In this document: positions 44,800-53,731 of the stretch, piece by piece
How positions within the stretch are numbered: position 1 is the first letter of the stretch
How the letters are laid out: every line of letters begins with the position of its first letter
Assembly (NCBI RefSeq): GCF_020554865.1
Contig: NZ_JAJCIC010000009.1
Location: 71,583 to 135,582 of the forward strand
DNA: 64,000 nt
Reading direction: 5' to 3'
From: Lacrimispora sp. 210928-DFI.3.58
Lineage (GTDB): Bacteria; Bacillota; Clostridia; Lachnospirales; Lachnospiraceae
Notes under the pieces: model-generated
Told to the model about the DNA's origin: nothing
Seen by the model: only the letters and a program-made list of their open reading frames with translations
Database searches by the model: none
Translations under genes and position numbers: made by a program

Positions 44800-45435
44800 A
44801 TGAAGGATGGAAGGAAACTTATTTTAACCATTGGCAGGCAGTATGGCAGCGGAGGCCATGAGGTTGGGAAGCAGCTGGCAGAGGCGCTGGGGCTGGATCT
44901 TTATGATAAGAATATCCTGCGCATGAATTCCAATGAGAGTGGTATCAAGGAGAGCTATTATCATATGGCGGATGAGAGGGCCGGGGATAAGCTGCTTTAC
45001 AAGATTGTAAAAAGCATGACACCGGAAAATGGAGCGCCATCCCTGGGGGCTGACCTGGTTTCAGCGGACAACCTGTTCCGGTTCCAGTCAGAGGTGATAC
45101 GCAAGCTGGCGGCCGCGGAGGACTGTGTGATCATTGGGCGGTGTGCTGACTATGTCCTGGAGGGGACAGAGGGGCTGGTGCGGGTGTTTATCTATGCGGA
45201 TATGGATTTCAGGGTCAATAGGATCACGGAAAAGGGGTATTACGATCCCAAGGATGTGAAAAAAAATATCCGCCGCATTGACCGTGAACGCCGTGATTAT
45301 CACCGGTATTATACGGGGAAGGACTGGGAGAATGTGGAAAATTATGACCTGATGATCAATACGGCTGCTATGGGAATAGACGGAGCAGTGGAGACCGTGA
45401 AGGCGTATCTGCGGATCAAAGGGTATGAGGTATAA
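44800..45435 (+). CDS. Cytidylate kinase-like protein (second copy)
   Basis: 211 residues, paralogous to the protein at 29805. P loop LTIGRQYGSGGHEVGKQLA; middle motif DCVIIGRCADYVLEG; later RRDYHRYYTGKDWE and NTAAMGIDGAV. The two copies share the IGRCADY and YHRYYT-type blocks, but differ in the central lid. Substrate unknown. TGGGAGGCGGG precedes the start. Sits between the riboflavin leader and the SleC-like gene. Confidence 0.85.
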   Translation: MKDGRKLILTIGRQYGSGGHEVGKQLAEALGLDLYDKNILRMNSNESGIKESYYHMADERAGDKLLYKIVKSMTPENGAPSLGADLVSADNLFRFQSEVIRKLAAAEDCVIIGRCADYVLEGTEGLVRVFIYADMDFRVNRITEKGYYDPKDVKKNIRRIDRERRDYHRYYTGKDWENVENYDLMINTAAMGIDGAVETVKAYLRIKGYEV

Positions 45436-45581
45436 AGAAACGTGTTTTGTATGGGAATGGGCGGCGAAGGCTCCTGCATGGCAGGGGCCGGGCAAAGAAG
45501 TGGATGAAGTTTTGAGGGACAGGCATATATTGGCAGGCTGAGGCTTATATTAGAGGTAATGATATTGCTATGAGGTTTTAT

Positions 45582-46832
45582 ATGGCAACGAATCCAGAAC
45601 CAACCTCCAGAGGCCTGCTGCAGATAAATGTGGTGAATATCCAGAATAATTTTCCGATCCGGAATGCGAAGGTGACGATCAGCTATACAGGGGAGCCTGA
45701 CAGGCCCATTGAGGAGATACGGACCAACAGCTCCGGGCAGACGGAGCAGGTGTCCCTGCCTGCTCCGCCAGTGGAATATAGCCTGGAGCCCAGTGAGATC
45801 CAGCCCTATTCGGAGTATAACATTTTGGTGGAGGCGGAAGGATTTCAGCCTCTGGCTATTGCAGGGACGGAGATCCTGGCTGATTCCACGGCGCTGCAGC
45901 CTGCGGCAATGACGCCTGACACAGGGGGGATTCCGCCGGAGGAGCCGGTGGTGATACCGGAGCATACATTATATGGGAATTATCCGCCGAAGATCGCGGA
46001 GGCGGAGATCAAGCCGGTAAGTGAGAGCGGGGAGATCGTCTTAAGCCGGGTGGTGGTGCCCCAGACCATTGTGGTACACGACGGGGTGCCCACGGACAGA
46101 ACGGCTAGGGATTACTATGTGCCTTACAGGGATTATATTAAAAATGTGGCCTCCAGTGAGATCTATTCCACCTGGCCTCAGGCCACGATCACGGCGAATG
46201 TGCTGGCGATCATGTCTTTTACTCTGAACAGGGTGTATACGGAGTGGTACCGCAATCAGGGATATGACTTTACGATCACGTCTTCTACGGCTTTTGACCA
46301 TAAGTGGATTTATGGAAGGAATATTTTCCAGAGCATTTCTGAGGTGGTGGATGAGATCTTTGATAATTACCTGTCGCGTCCGGGAGTCAGGCAGCCCATA
46401 CTGACCCAGTATTGTGACGGGAGGCAGGTGCAGTGTCCGAATTGGATGACCCAGTGGGGTTCCTGCTCCCTGGGGGAACAGGGGTACAGCCCGATCGAGA
46501 TCCTGCGGTATTTTTATGGGGAAAATATGTATGTGAATACGGCGGAGCAAATAGCAGGGATCCCGGCGTCCTGGCCGGGGTATAATTTGACGGTGGGAAG
46601 CTCCGGGGATAAGGTGAGGCAGCTGCAGGAGCAGTTGGATGCCATTGCGGAGGTTTACAGCGCGATCCCCAGGATTTCGGCGGATGGGATCTATGGGCAG
46701 CAGACGGCAAATGCGGTGAGGGAGTTTCAGAATATTTTTGGAATGCCTCAGACTGGGGTGGTGGATTTTGCGACCTGGTATCGGATCTCACATATTTATG
46801 TGGGGATCACCAGGATTGCGGAGCTGGTGTAA
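45582..46832 (+). CDS. sleC: SleC-like spore cortex-lytic protein with peptidoglycan-binding domain
   Basis: About 416 residues, closely resembling C. difficile/C. perfringens SleC as I remember it: an N-terminal beta-sandwich pro-region (GLLQINVVNIQNNFPIRNAK), the linker TLYGNYPPKIAEAEIKP, a SpoIID-like catalytic core (YIKNVASSEIYSTWPQATIT, MSFTLNRVYTEWYRNQGYDF, TQYCDGRQVQCPNWMTQWGS) and a C-terminal PG_binding_1 domain (LTVGSSGDKVRQLQEQL; GVVDFATWYRISHIYVG). No signal peptide, as for the spore-packaged precursor. In spores it would degrade cortex at germination. TGAGG six bases before the ATG supports this start; an ATG at 45570 is an alternative. Confidence 0.82.
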   Translation: MATNPEPTSRGLLQINVVNIQNNFPIRNAKVTISYTGEPDRPIEEIRTNSSGQTEQVSLPAPPVEYSLEPSEIQPYSEYNILVEAEGFQPLAIAGTEILADSTALQPAAMTPDTGGIPPEEPVVIPEHTLYGNYPPKIAEAEIKPVSESGEIVLSRVVVPQTIVVHDGVPTDRTARDYYVPYRDYIKNVASSEIYSTWPQATITANVLAIMSFTLNRVYTEWYRNQGYDFTITSSTAFDHKWIYGRNIFQSISEVVDEIFDNYLSRPGVRQPILTQYCDGRQVQCPNWMTQWGSCSLGEQGYSPIEILRYFYGENMYVNTAEQIAGIPASWPGYNLTVGSSGDKVRQLQEQLDAIAEVYSAIPRISADGIYGQQTANAVREFQNIFGMPQTGVVDFATWYRISHIYVGITRIAELV

Positions 46833-46884
46833 ATAAGATGGCTGTGAAATGAACGCGGACGCGCGGGAGGTGTATCCGTTCGTG

Positions 46885-46928
46885 AGAGGAAGGACGGCAG
46901 CGAGGCCCACCGCTGCCGCCCTTCCTCT
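46885..46928 (+). terminator. Long hairpin after the SleC-like gene
   Basis: GAGAGGAAGG..CGGCAGCG pairs with CGCTGCCG..CCTTCCTCT around a short loop. The stem is long but followed by TACCC rather than a T-run. The rest of the gap to 47088 is AT-rich and holds no gene I can support. Confidence 0.55.
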
Positions 46929-47088
46929 TACCCATTAGGCGTCTTGCGCTCACTGTGTTTATTTTACGATTAATCTGGGCGTATTTTCATTTCTTTTGTG
47001 TATCATTTTTCTGAAAAGAGTAAAACCCCCACACTATATTGGCAAAATGCACATTTTTATCTTTTTAAAATTTAAAATAATAAACATA

Positions 47089-47117
47089 TTGACAGACTCT
47101 TTTCTGTGTGCTAGAAT
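47089..47117 (+). promoter_or_regulatory. Promoter 1 of the GntR/ABC operon
   Basis: TTGACA, 17-bp spacer, TAGAAT. The operator-like repeat at 47122-47153 lies over its start point. Confidence 0.75.
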
Positions 47118-47121
47118 CAAG

Positions 47122-47153
47122 TTGTAACACAAGTTATAAGTGATAAGTTACAA
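47122..47153. promoter_or_regulatory. Probable GntR operator
   Basis: TTGTAAC and GTTACAA form a 7-bp inverted repeat around an 18-bp centre that itself contains AAGTTATAAGTGATAAGT. It covers the start site of promoter 1 and lies just upstream of promoter 2, well placed for autoregulation by the FadR-type regulator encoded next. Confidence 0.55.
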
Positions 47154-47170
47154 AAAAGTACTAGTCTCGC

Positions 47171-47199
47171 TTGTTCGGTATTGCCGCATTTGCTATAAT
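47171..47199 (+). promoter_or_regulatory. Promoter 2 of the GntR/ABC operon
   Basis: TTGTTC, 17-bp spacer, TATAAT. It would start transcription at about 47206, 24 nt before the GntR start codon, which rules out in-frame ATGs further upstream for transcripts from this promoter. Confidence 0.65.
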
Positions 47200-47229
47200 G
47201 TAAAAAAAAACGAAACGGTGGATAAGATC

Positions 47230-47952
47230 ATGAATACAATCGAAAAAAATAATCTTGTTGAAGAAGCGTACAATCAGATCATTAATATGATTGCAACTGG
47301 TGAGTGGGACGAGGGAAGCAAGCTTCCATCAGAAAATACCTTGTGTGAGATATTGGGAGTCAGCCGCAATACCGTTCGTCAGGCGTTAAACAGGATTACG
47401 GCCTTGGGGATTATTGAGACCAGGCAGGGCTATGGCTATCAGGTGCGCAATCTTAATACAGGAATCTATCTGAATTCTCTGCTCCCAACCATGCTGCTGC
47501 GTTCGAAAGATCTGGAAAGCATTACAGAATTTCGCATTGGTATAGAGAGCGAAGCAGCCGCATTGGCAGCTGTAAGGGCGGATGAGGAAGACTTAGAGCG
47601 GATGAGGATAAACTGTGAGATGGCGGAAAAGGCAGTGCACGGTCAGGACGATGTGTTTGCCCAATATGATATGGCTTTTCACCGGGCAGTAGCAGAGGCC
47701 TCAAAAAATGAACTGTTTATCAAAACCGCAGAAATGCTGGAGACCATGTATACCGTATGGCTCATGGGCTTCCAAAGAACTCATGGCAAAGATGCAAGTC
47801 ACGATTTCCATTACAATATCTATCTTTCCATTAAAAACAGAAATCCTTCTGAAGCCAAGCGGTATATGCATGAGCATCTGGAGGATGTCCTTCGGAAAGT
47901 GAAGATTGATAAAGAGCGGAAAACTCGCCTGGGAGAAGCCAAGCAAGAATAG
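47230..47952 (+). CDS. GntR/FadR-family transcriptional regulator
   Basis: 240 residues. N-terminal winged helix (YNQIINMIATGEWDEGSKLP, LGVSRNTVRQALNRITALGI) and C-terminal all-helical FCD domain (RIGIESEAAALAAVRADEED, AQYDMAFHRAVAEASKNELF, YNIYLSIKNRNPSEAKRYMH), which binds a carboxylate or sugar-acid ligand through metal-coordinating Asp/His residues. It heads the ABC/Tm-1 operon and is its probable repressor. I chose the ATG at 47230 because promoter 2 lies between it and the earlier in-frame ATG at 47140. Confidence 0.93.
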   Translation: MNTIEKNNLVEEAYNQIINMIATGEWDEGSKLPSENTLCEILGVSRNTVRQALNRITALGIIETRQGYGYQVRNLNTGIYLNSLLPTMLLRSKDLESITEFRIGIESEAAALAAVRADEEDLERMRINCEMAEKAVHGQDDVFAQYDMAFHRAVAEASKNELFIKTAEMLETMYTVWLMGFQRTHGKDASHDFHYNIYLSIKNRNPSEAKRYMHEHLEDVLRKVKIDKERKTRLGEAKQE

Positions 47953-47967
47953 AAGAAGGAGGAGCAG

Positions 47968-49449
47968 ATGGAAAAACTATTGGAATTTAAGAATATCTCA
48001 AAATATTTTCCAGGAGTGAAAGCCCTTGATGATGTGAGTTTTGACCTGTATCCGGGAGAAGTTCATGTGATCGTTGGAGAGAACGGTGCGGGAAAATCTA
48101 CGCTGATGAAGGTATTGTCTGGTGCGTATACAGCAGATTCCGGACAGATCGTTCTTCAAGGAAAGGTGATTGAGAAAAATTCGCCTAAAGTATCGGAAGA
48201 AATGGGAATCAGCATGATATATCAAGAGCTGAATCTAGTTCCAGAGTTGTCCATCGCGAGCAATATATTTTTAGGGCATGAGATAAAAAAGGGCATATTT
48301 GTGGATAAGAAAGCTCAGAAAAAACGAGCGGATGAGCTTTTAAAGGATGTGGGTATTCACATTGACTCAAATACCTTAGTAAAGAATCTGGGTGTAGGAA
48401 CCCAGCAGATGGTAGAAATTGTAAAAGCTCTTTCGAAAAATGCCAAAGTCATAGTATTCGATGAACCTACCAGTTCCCTTACGGAATCAGAGATCCAGGA
48501 ACTGTTCCGGATCATAGGGCTCCTAAAGTCCAGAGGTGTGGGAATGTTTTACATCTCGCACCGTCTGGAAGAATTATTTGAGATCGGTAACCGCGTAACC
48601 GTTATGAGAGACGGAAAGCATATTCTGACAGATGACATTAAGAATATGAATATGTCTCAGATTATTGAGGGGATCGCAGGAAGGACCATTGATAATCTGT
48701 ATCCTCACACGCGCAAACAGCCTGGGGAAGTGCTGTTTGAGATCAAGAATCTCTGCGGGGCAAAGTTCCAGGATGTGTCCATGAAGGTACGGGCAGGAGA
48801 GATCGTGGGAGTATCTGGCCTGGTTGGGGCCGGGAGGACAGAAACGGTAAGGGCAGCCTTCGGAATCGATAAGTATACTTCGGGGGAGGTATACATTATG
48901 GGGAAAAAGGTTCCGCCGGGTAAGCCTGATGCAGCGGCAAAGATGGGGCTTTGCCTGCTGCCGGAAGACCGGAAGCTGGAAGGACTTGCGCTTTCTCTGA
49001 ATATCAGAGAGAACAGCGTCATATCTTCATTAAAATTATTATATCCATCAGGGATCATTAACGACAAGCTGGAGAAGGAGAAGGTTCAGGGGTATATCGA
49101 TCAGCTGGAGATCGCCACATCTACACAAGAAAAGCTGACAAAGTTTTTGAGCGGCGGCACACAACAGAAGGTAGTAATTGCAAAGTGGCTGTTGTCCCAG
49201 TCTAAGGTGTTTATTTTTGACGAACCCACCAGAGGAATTGACGTAGGTGCGAAAAGCAGTATCTATCAATTAATGGATCAGCTTGTAGAGGAAGGTGCAG
49301 CAATACTAATGATTTCGTCAGATATGCCGGAGATCTTCGGTATGAGTGACCGTATTCAAGTCATGTCAGGCGGAAGGGTGGTTGGAGAAGTGGATAAGGA
49401 TGAAGTGGATCAGAACATGGTGCTTCATCTGGCATTTTCCAACGTATAG
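47968..49449 (+). CDS. Sugar-type ABC transporter ATP-binding protein (RbsA/XylG-like)
   Basis: 493 residues with two fused nucleotide-binding domains. First: Walker A VGENGAGKST, signature-region NLGVGTQQMVEIVKALS, Walker B VIVFDEPTSSLT. Second: GLVGAGRTET, LSGGTQQKVVIAKWL, FIFDEPTRGID. Both signature motifs are in the usual asymmetric RbsA form. It drives import through the two permeases encoded next. AGAAGGAGGAG precedes the ATG. More AT-rich than the chromosomal neighbours, as is the whole operon start. Confidence 0.95.
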   Translation: MEKLLEFKNISKYFPGVKALDDVSFDLYPGEVHVIVGENGAGKSTLMKVLSGAYTADSGQIVLQGKVIEKNSPKVSEEMGISMIYQELNLVPELSIASNIFLGHEIKKGIFVDKKAQKKRADELLKDVGIHIDSNTLVKNLGVGTQQMVEIVKALSKNAKVIVFDEPTSSLTESEIQELFRIIGLLKSRGVGMFYISHRLEELFEIGNRVTVMRDGKHILTDDIKNMNMSQIIEGIAGRTIDNLYPHTRKQPGEVLFEIKNLCGAKFQDVSMKVRAGEIVGVSGLVGAGRTETVRAAFGIDKYTSGEVYIMGKKVPPGKPDAAAKMGLCLLPEDRKLEGLALSLNIRENSVISSLKLLYPSGIINDKLEKEKVQGYIDQLEIATSTQEKLTKFLSGGTQQKVVIAKWLLSQSKVFIFDEPTRGIDVGAKSSIYQLMDQLVEEGAAILMISSDMPEIFGMSDRIQVMSGGRVVGEVDKDEVDQNMVLHLAFSNV

Positions 49450-49461
49450 GTGGGGTGAATT

Positions 49462-50499
49462 ATGACAAAAGGAAAAGCCAGTTTCAGATTAACAAATCTT
49501 CCAAATTCTACATATGTCTTTCTATTTGCATTTGTTTTGGCATCGGTACTTGTTCCTAATTTTTTTACACCTGGTAATATTACTACAATGCTGACACAGG
49601 CCTGCGTGATGATGACACTGAGCGCGGCAATGTCCATGTGCCTGATGACAGGCTGTATTGACCTGTCGCTGGGCGGGATGGTGTCTATGACTGGTGTTGT
49701 GATTGCAATTCTTTTGAAGAATCAGGTCCATGCAGGCCTGGCAATCCTGGCAGGAATCCTGTCCGGAACAGTATTTGGGATGTTCAACGGCTTTGTGGTG
49801 GCAAAAATGAAGGTCCCTCCCTTTATCGCTACATTTGGGGCTTCTGGTATCGCACAGAGCATAGCCAATATTATCAGCAATGAACGCACAATTTCTTGGG
49901 AGCAGGGAAGTCATTCAAGGCTTATAGAGCTTTTGGGAAGCAATGTCCTGACAGTTTATTTTGGGCCAAAGCCGGCACAAATATTGTCTATTTCAGCTCT
50001 TCTTTTGATGACAGTAATTATTTTGACCATTGTTCTGCTGGTTTTTAAAAAGACTGTGCTGGGGAGCAATATTTATGCTCTGGGGGCAAATGAAGAGACA
50101 GCCAGGCTTTCAGGCATCGACAATGTAAAATGGAAGATCGGGATCTATGCTGTTTCGGGATTTTTAGCTGCTTTGGCTGGCATGATCGTAATGATCCGGA
50201 CCAACAGCCTTCAGCCAACAGTAGGCGATGGATTAGAATTCCAGGCGGTTGTGGCGGCTGTACTGGGTGGAAACTCCATGAAAGGAGGCAAGGGCTCTGT
50301 TCCAGGTGCGATCCTGGGGGCGCTTACTCTGTATACGGTAAGAAATGCTATGAGTTTATGGGGAATCGATACCTCTGTGGTTATGGTGGTGATCGGAGGA
50401 ATCCTGGTATTTGGAATGATCATGAATGAGATCGTCAATACGGTGGCTGAGAAAAGGCAGCTTTACAGAAAGACTGCCGGAAAGGAGGCGCGGTTATGA
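49462..50499 (+). CDS. Sugar-type ABC transporter permease 1
   Basis: 345 residues of the RbsC family, about nine to ten membrane segments, with family motifs CLMTGCIDLSLGGMVSMTGV, PPFIATFGASGIAQSI, LGANEETARLSGID and FQAVVAAVLGGNSMKGGKGS. Forms a heterodimeric channel with the next permease, as two distinct permease genes overlap by four bases. Substrate specificity is not predictable from sequence. Confidence 0.94.
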   Translation: MTKGKASFRLTNLPNSTYVFLFAFVLASVLVPNFFTPGNITTMLTQACVMMTLSAAMSMCLMTGCIDLSLGGMVSMTGVVIAILLKNQVHAGLAILAGILSGTVFGMFNGFVVAKMKVPPFIATFGASGIAQSIANIISNERTISWEQGSHSRLIELLGSNVLTVYFGPKPAQILSISALLLMTVIILTIVLLVFKKTVLGSNIYALGANEETARLSGIDNVKWKIGIYAVSGFLAALAGMIVMIRTNSLQPTVGDGLEFQAVVAAVLGGNSMKGGKGSVPGAILGALTLYTVRNAMSLWGIDTSVVMVVIGGILVFGMIMNEIVNTVAEKRQLYRKTAGKEARL

Positions 50500-51563
50500 A
50501 TAATAGGATGGGAAAGCGCCTGGCCGCCCGGCTATGTGGATTATCAACCATCATCATTATGGTGTTTGTATTGGTTTTCTTTACGATCATCAATGGTGCG
50601 AATGGTGTGAACTTTTTGACTCCTTCTAATGTTTCTACGATCATTAATCAGGCAAGCTTTCTGGTAATTGTAGGTATCGGCCAGGCGATCGTTATTCTTT
50701 TGGGAGGCGTGAACCTTTCCATGGGAGCGGTTATGGCATTTACCACAGTGCTGTGCGGCGGAATGCTGCTGAAGGATAATGCAACCAGCGCAGCGGTTCC
50801 TGTGGTGCTGGTGCTGGCCTTAGGCGCTTTTATCGGCTTTTTGAACGGAGTAATGGTCACAAAGCTGAATATACCGCCATTCATTGCCACCTTTGCTATG
50901 ATGTATGCCTGCAGAGGACTGGCGTGGGTATATCTGAGAAACAGGGTTTTATACTCCTTAAAGGAAAGCTTTCGTGTGATCGCAACCGGAAGGGTACTTC
51001 AGATCGCGGGCTTTACGATCACAGTCCCCATGCTGATCGCAGCGCTCTCACTATTTGTATTCTATCTGATATTGAAGCATACCAGTTTAGGACGCAAGAT
51101 TTATTTTACCGGGGCAAACGTAACGGCAGCCAGATTTTCCGGGATCAATACGGATCGGTTGACGATCCTTGTTTACAGCTTAAGTTCTATGATGGCAGCG
51201 TTTGCGGGTTTGATGTATGTAGCCAGGTTAAACTCTGCAGAACCAGGACTGGCTGGTAAGGCTCATTTTGAGGCGATCACGATCTCTCTGATCGGCGGCT
51301 TCTCCATGAGCGGCGGATATGGAAATATATGGGGAATAGCTGGCGGAGCTGTGGTGGTATATACCATTCAGTCTGGTATGAACAGCCTGCAGCTTCCAAG
51401 TGAATTGCAGACGCTGGTAAATGGAGCACTCATCATAATCGCTGTATTTGTAAATCAGATCCTGATGAACAAAAAGATGGAGATCGAGAACGACTTATGT
51501 GAAGAATTGACAGTACAGAAGGCGAAAAAAAGGGCCGGTAAAGGCATGGAGGGTGGAGCATGA
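50496..51563 (+). CDS. Sugar-type ABC transporter permease 2
   Basis: 355 residues of the RbsC family: VILLGGVNLSMGAVMAFTTV, IPPFIATFAMMYACRGLAWV, GRKIYFTGANVTAARFSGIN and ITISLIGGFSMSGGYGN. Starts by ATGA overlap with permease 1 and overlaps the Tm-1-like gene by four bases, so the transporter and the enzyme genes are made together. The C-terminal 30 residues are a charged cytoplasmic tail. Confidence 0.94.
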   Translation: MNNRMGKRLAARLCGLSTIIIMVFVLVFFTIINGANGVNFLTPSNVSTIINQASFLVIVGIGQAIVILLGGVNLSMGAVMAFTTVLCGGMLLKDNATSAAVPVVLVLALGAFIGFLNGVMVTKLNIPPFIATFAMMYACRGLAWVYLRNRVLYSLKESFRVIATGRVLQIAGFTITVPMLIAALSLFVFYLILKHTSLGRKIYFTGANVTAARFSGINTDRLTILVYSLSSMMAAFAGLMYVARLNSAEPGLAGKAHFEAITISLIGGFSMSGGYGNIWGIAGGAVVVYTIQSGMNSLQLPSELQTLVNGALIIIAVFVNQILMNKKMEIENDLCEELTVQKAKKRAGKGMEGGA

Positions 51564-52810
51564 AATCAAACGTATATTTTATAGCGACGTATGACACAAA
51601 GGGAGTGGAGTCTGATTATATCAAGAGACAGATTGAAAAAAACGGTGCGAACTGCATCACTGTGGATGTAGGAGTAGGAGGAGAACCTACGGCAGTTCCG
51701 GATATTTCGCTGGCAGACCTGTGCAGGGGCTCTGGATTTACGGTAAGCCAGATCCATGAGATGCCCAGAGGCAGGGCAGTGGAGACTGCTTCCAACCTGG
51801 TAGAGAAATACGTTGGAGAGAAGTTTAAAAATGGGGAAGTGGATTCCATTATCGGTATTGGAGGAGCCGGTGGAACTCAGATTGTGACACAGACTATGCG
51901 GACTCTCCCTCTGGGCCTTCCCAAGCTCATGCTCAGCACGTTGGCAGCGGGAAATGTCCGGTGGTATTTAGAGGACAGCGATATTGCCATGATGCCTTCC
52001 ATGGCCGATGTGGCAGGCTTGAACTGTGTGACGACAATGATCTTTGACAGGTTCGCAGCTTTAGCCGCGAAGTCGGCGCAGTGGTATAAAGAATGTTTCC
52101 CGGAGCATAAGGAGAGACTGGCTGACTGCAGTGTACATCGCGTAAGCCAGACGATGTATGGCACTACCACCAAAGGCGTGACAAAGGCCAGAAACTGCCT
52201 GGAGAAAATGGGATATGAGACATTGGTGTTCCATGCCTCCGGCGCAGGCGGAAGGGCAATGGAGAATCTGATACGCGGCGGGGTGATCCATGGAGTGCTG
52301 GATATGACTCTGGCTGAAATCGGCGCTCATCTGGTAGGCGGGCTGCACAATGCCGGGCCCAGGCGCCTTGAAGCGGCTGTTGAGAAGAAGATCCCTCAGG
52401 TCATTGTTCCGGGAGGAGCGGACACCATCGTACTGCCTCCTATGGCAGATCTTCCTGACAAATTCAAAAATGGCAGGATACTCAACTATCACAATCCCAC
52501 CATGACCACCATGCGGACGAATGTGGAGGAAAATGAAAGGATCGGACAATTCATAGTGGAAAAGCTGAAAAAGGCAGAAACCCCTGTGGTCATCCTGATC
52601 CCAAAAGGCGGCTTGTCTTCCATTGATAAGCCGGGAGATATTTTTTATCTTCCGGAGGCAAATGAGATGCTGTTCCATACGCTGAAGGAAGGGCTGAAGG
52701 GTACAAAGGTGACAGTGATCGAAGATGAACGCCACTTATACGATCCGGGCTTTGGAGAACGGGCAGCAGAAATATTGGACGAGCTGATGAAAAAGCATTA
52801 TGGAAAATAA
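51560..52810 (+). CDS. Tm-1-like ATP-binding domain protein (UPF0261)
   Basis: 416 residues. N terminus VYFIATYDTKGVESDYIK and core IIGIGGAGGTQIVTQTMRTL, LGLPKLMLSTLAAGNV, FHASGAGGRAMENLI and VPGGADTIVLPPMADLP match the family named after the N-terminal half of tomato Tm-1, which binds ATP. Bacterial members are probably metabolic enzymes of unknown reaction. It is followed 35 bp later by the gene for the TIM-barrel protein that matches the other half of Tm-1. The context (importer, GntR, aldolase) points to sugar or sugar-acid breakdown; it could supply the missing kinase step. Function unproven. Confidence 0.9.
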   Translation: MKSNVYFIATYDTKGVESDYIKRQIEKNGANCITVDVGVGGEPTAVPDISLADLCRGSGFTVSQIHEMPRGRAVETASNLVEKYVGEKFKNGEVDSIIGIGGAGGTQIVTQTMRTLPLGLPKLMLSTLAAGNVRWYLEDSDIAMMPSMADVAGLNCVTTMIFDRFAALAAKSAQWYKECFPEHKERLADCSVHRVSQTMYGTTTKGVTKARNCLEKMGYETLVFHASGAGGRAMENLIRGGVIHGVLDMTLAEIGAHLVGGLHNAGPRRLEAAVEKKIPQVIVPGGADTIVLPPMADLPDKFKNGRILNYHNPTMTTMRTNVEENERIGQFIVEKLKKAETPVVILIPKGGLSSIDKPGDIFYLPEANEMLFHTLKEGLKGTKVTVIEDERHLYDPGFGERAAEILDELMKKHYGK

Positions 52811-52845
52811 GCAGTAAAAAATAATAAAAAGAGAGGTATTCTATT

Positions 52846-53676
52846 ATGGCAAAAAAGTATAGCAGACAGGAAATGTTAAACTATCTCAGAGCGATCCGTG
52901 AAAAAGGGGAGCCTATTGTTGTGGCCGGAGCAGGAAGCGGCCTTACGGGAAAGGCCATTGAGGCCGGCGGCGCCGACGTGCTGATGGTATTTAATTCCGG
53001 TAAATACCGTATGAGCGGACATGGCTCCTTATCAGGCTGGCTGGCCTTCGGCAATGCCAATGAGGTTGCCTTTAACATGGGAGCCAACGAGGTGCTTCCG
53101 GTTGTGAAAAATGTTCCTGTGATCTGCTCCTGCTTTGGTCAAGATGTGACCAGGGAGATCGGAACACATTTAAACCGGGTGATGACCGAAAATTTCAGCG
53201 GTATCAACAACTTCCCTACTATGGGTATGGTGGACGGCCAGTTCAGAGAGCAGCTTGAGCTGACTAACCTGGGCTTCCAAAAAGAGATCGACATGGTGCG
53301 CATTGCCAGGGAGAAAGATATCTTTACGATCGTATATGTATTTAAACCGGAGGAAGCAAAGGCCATGGCTGAAGCAGGAGCAGACTGCATCATTTCCCAT
53401 GTAGGCCTGACCGTAGGAGGTATGATCGGAACTACGAAGAGCCTGACGATTGAGGAATCCGCCGAACTGACACGGTCCATTATGGAGGCAGGCAAGGCGG
53501 TAAGAGATGATATCATATGGCTGGCTCACGGAGGTCCCCTGGCTACTCCAAAGGATTTTAAAGAGTTCAAGGCGCTGCTGCCGGAGATCGATGGCTTTGT
53601 AGGAGCTTCCAGTATGGAGCGTATCCCTACGGAGGAGGCTATTGTAAAGACCGTAAAGGAATTTAAGTCCGTTTAA
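52846..53676 (+). CDS. PEP hydrolase-family TIM-barrel protein
   Basis: 276 residues. Matches the TIM-barrel family annotated as phosphoenolpyruvate hydrolase: PIVVAGAGSGLTGKAIEAGG, DVLMVFNSGKYRMSGHGSLS, NNFPTMGMVDGQFREQLE, and EEAKAMAEAGADCIISHVGL plus VGGMIGTTKSL. This family corresponds to the C-terminal half of plant Tm-1 and is related to isocitrate-lyase-type barrels. Encoded directly after the Tm-1-like protein, so the two probably form a complex or act in sequence. GAGAGG is a modest ribosome site. Reaction unknown. Confidence 0.9.
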   Translation: MAKKYSRQEMLNYLRAIREKGEPIVVAGAGSGLTGKAIEAGGADVLMVFNSGKYRMSGHGSLSGWLAFGNANEVAFNMGANEVLPVVKNVPVICSCFGQDVTREIGTHLNRVMTENFSGINNFPTMGMVDGQFREQLELTNLGFQKEIDMVRIAREKDIFTIVYVFKPEEAKAMAEAGADCIISHVGLTVGGMIGTTKSLTIEESAELTRSIMEAGKAVRDDIIWLAHGGPLATPKDFKEFKALLPEIDGFVGASSMERIPTEEAIVKTVKEFKSV

Positions 53677-53687
53677 ATAATGGATCT

Positions 53688-53703
53688 ATTTCAACAAATC
53701 TAA
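53688..53703. repeat. Left arm of a 16-bp inverted repeat around the binding-protein gene
   Basis: ATTTCAACAAATCTAA, the exact reverse complement of 54752-54767. It lies between the TIM-barrel stop codon and the start of the binding-protein gene. Confidence 0.85.
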
Positions 53704-53731
53704 GTTTAGACTGTGAAAGAAAGGAGATTTT

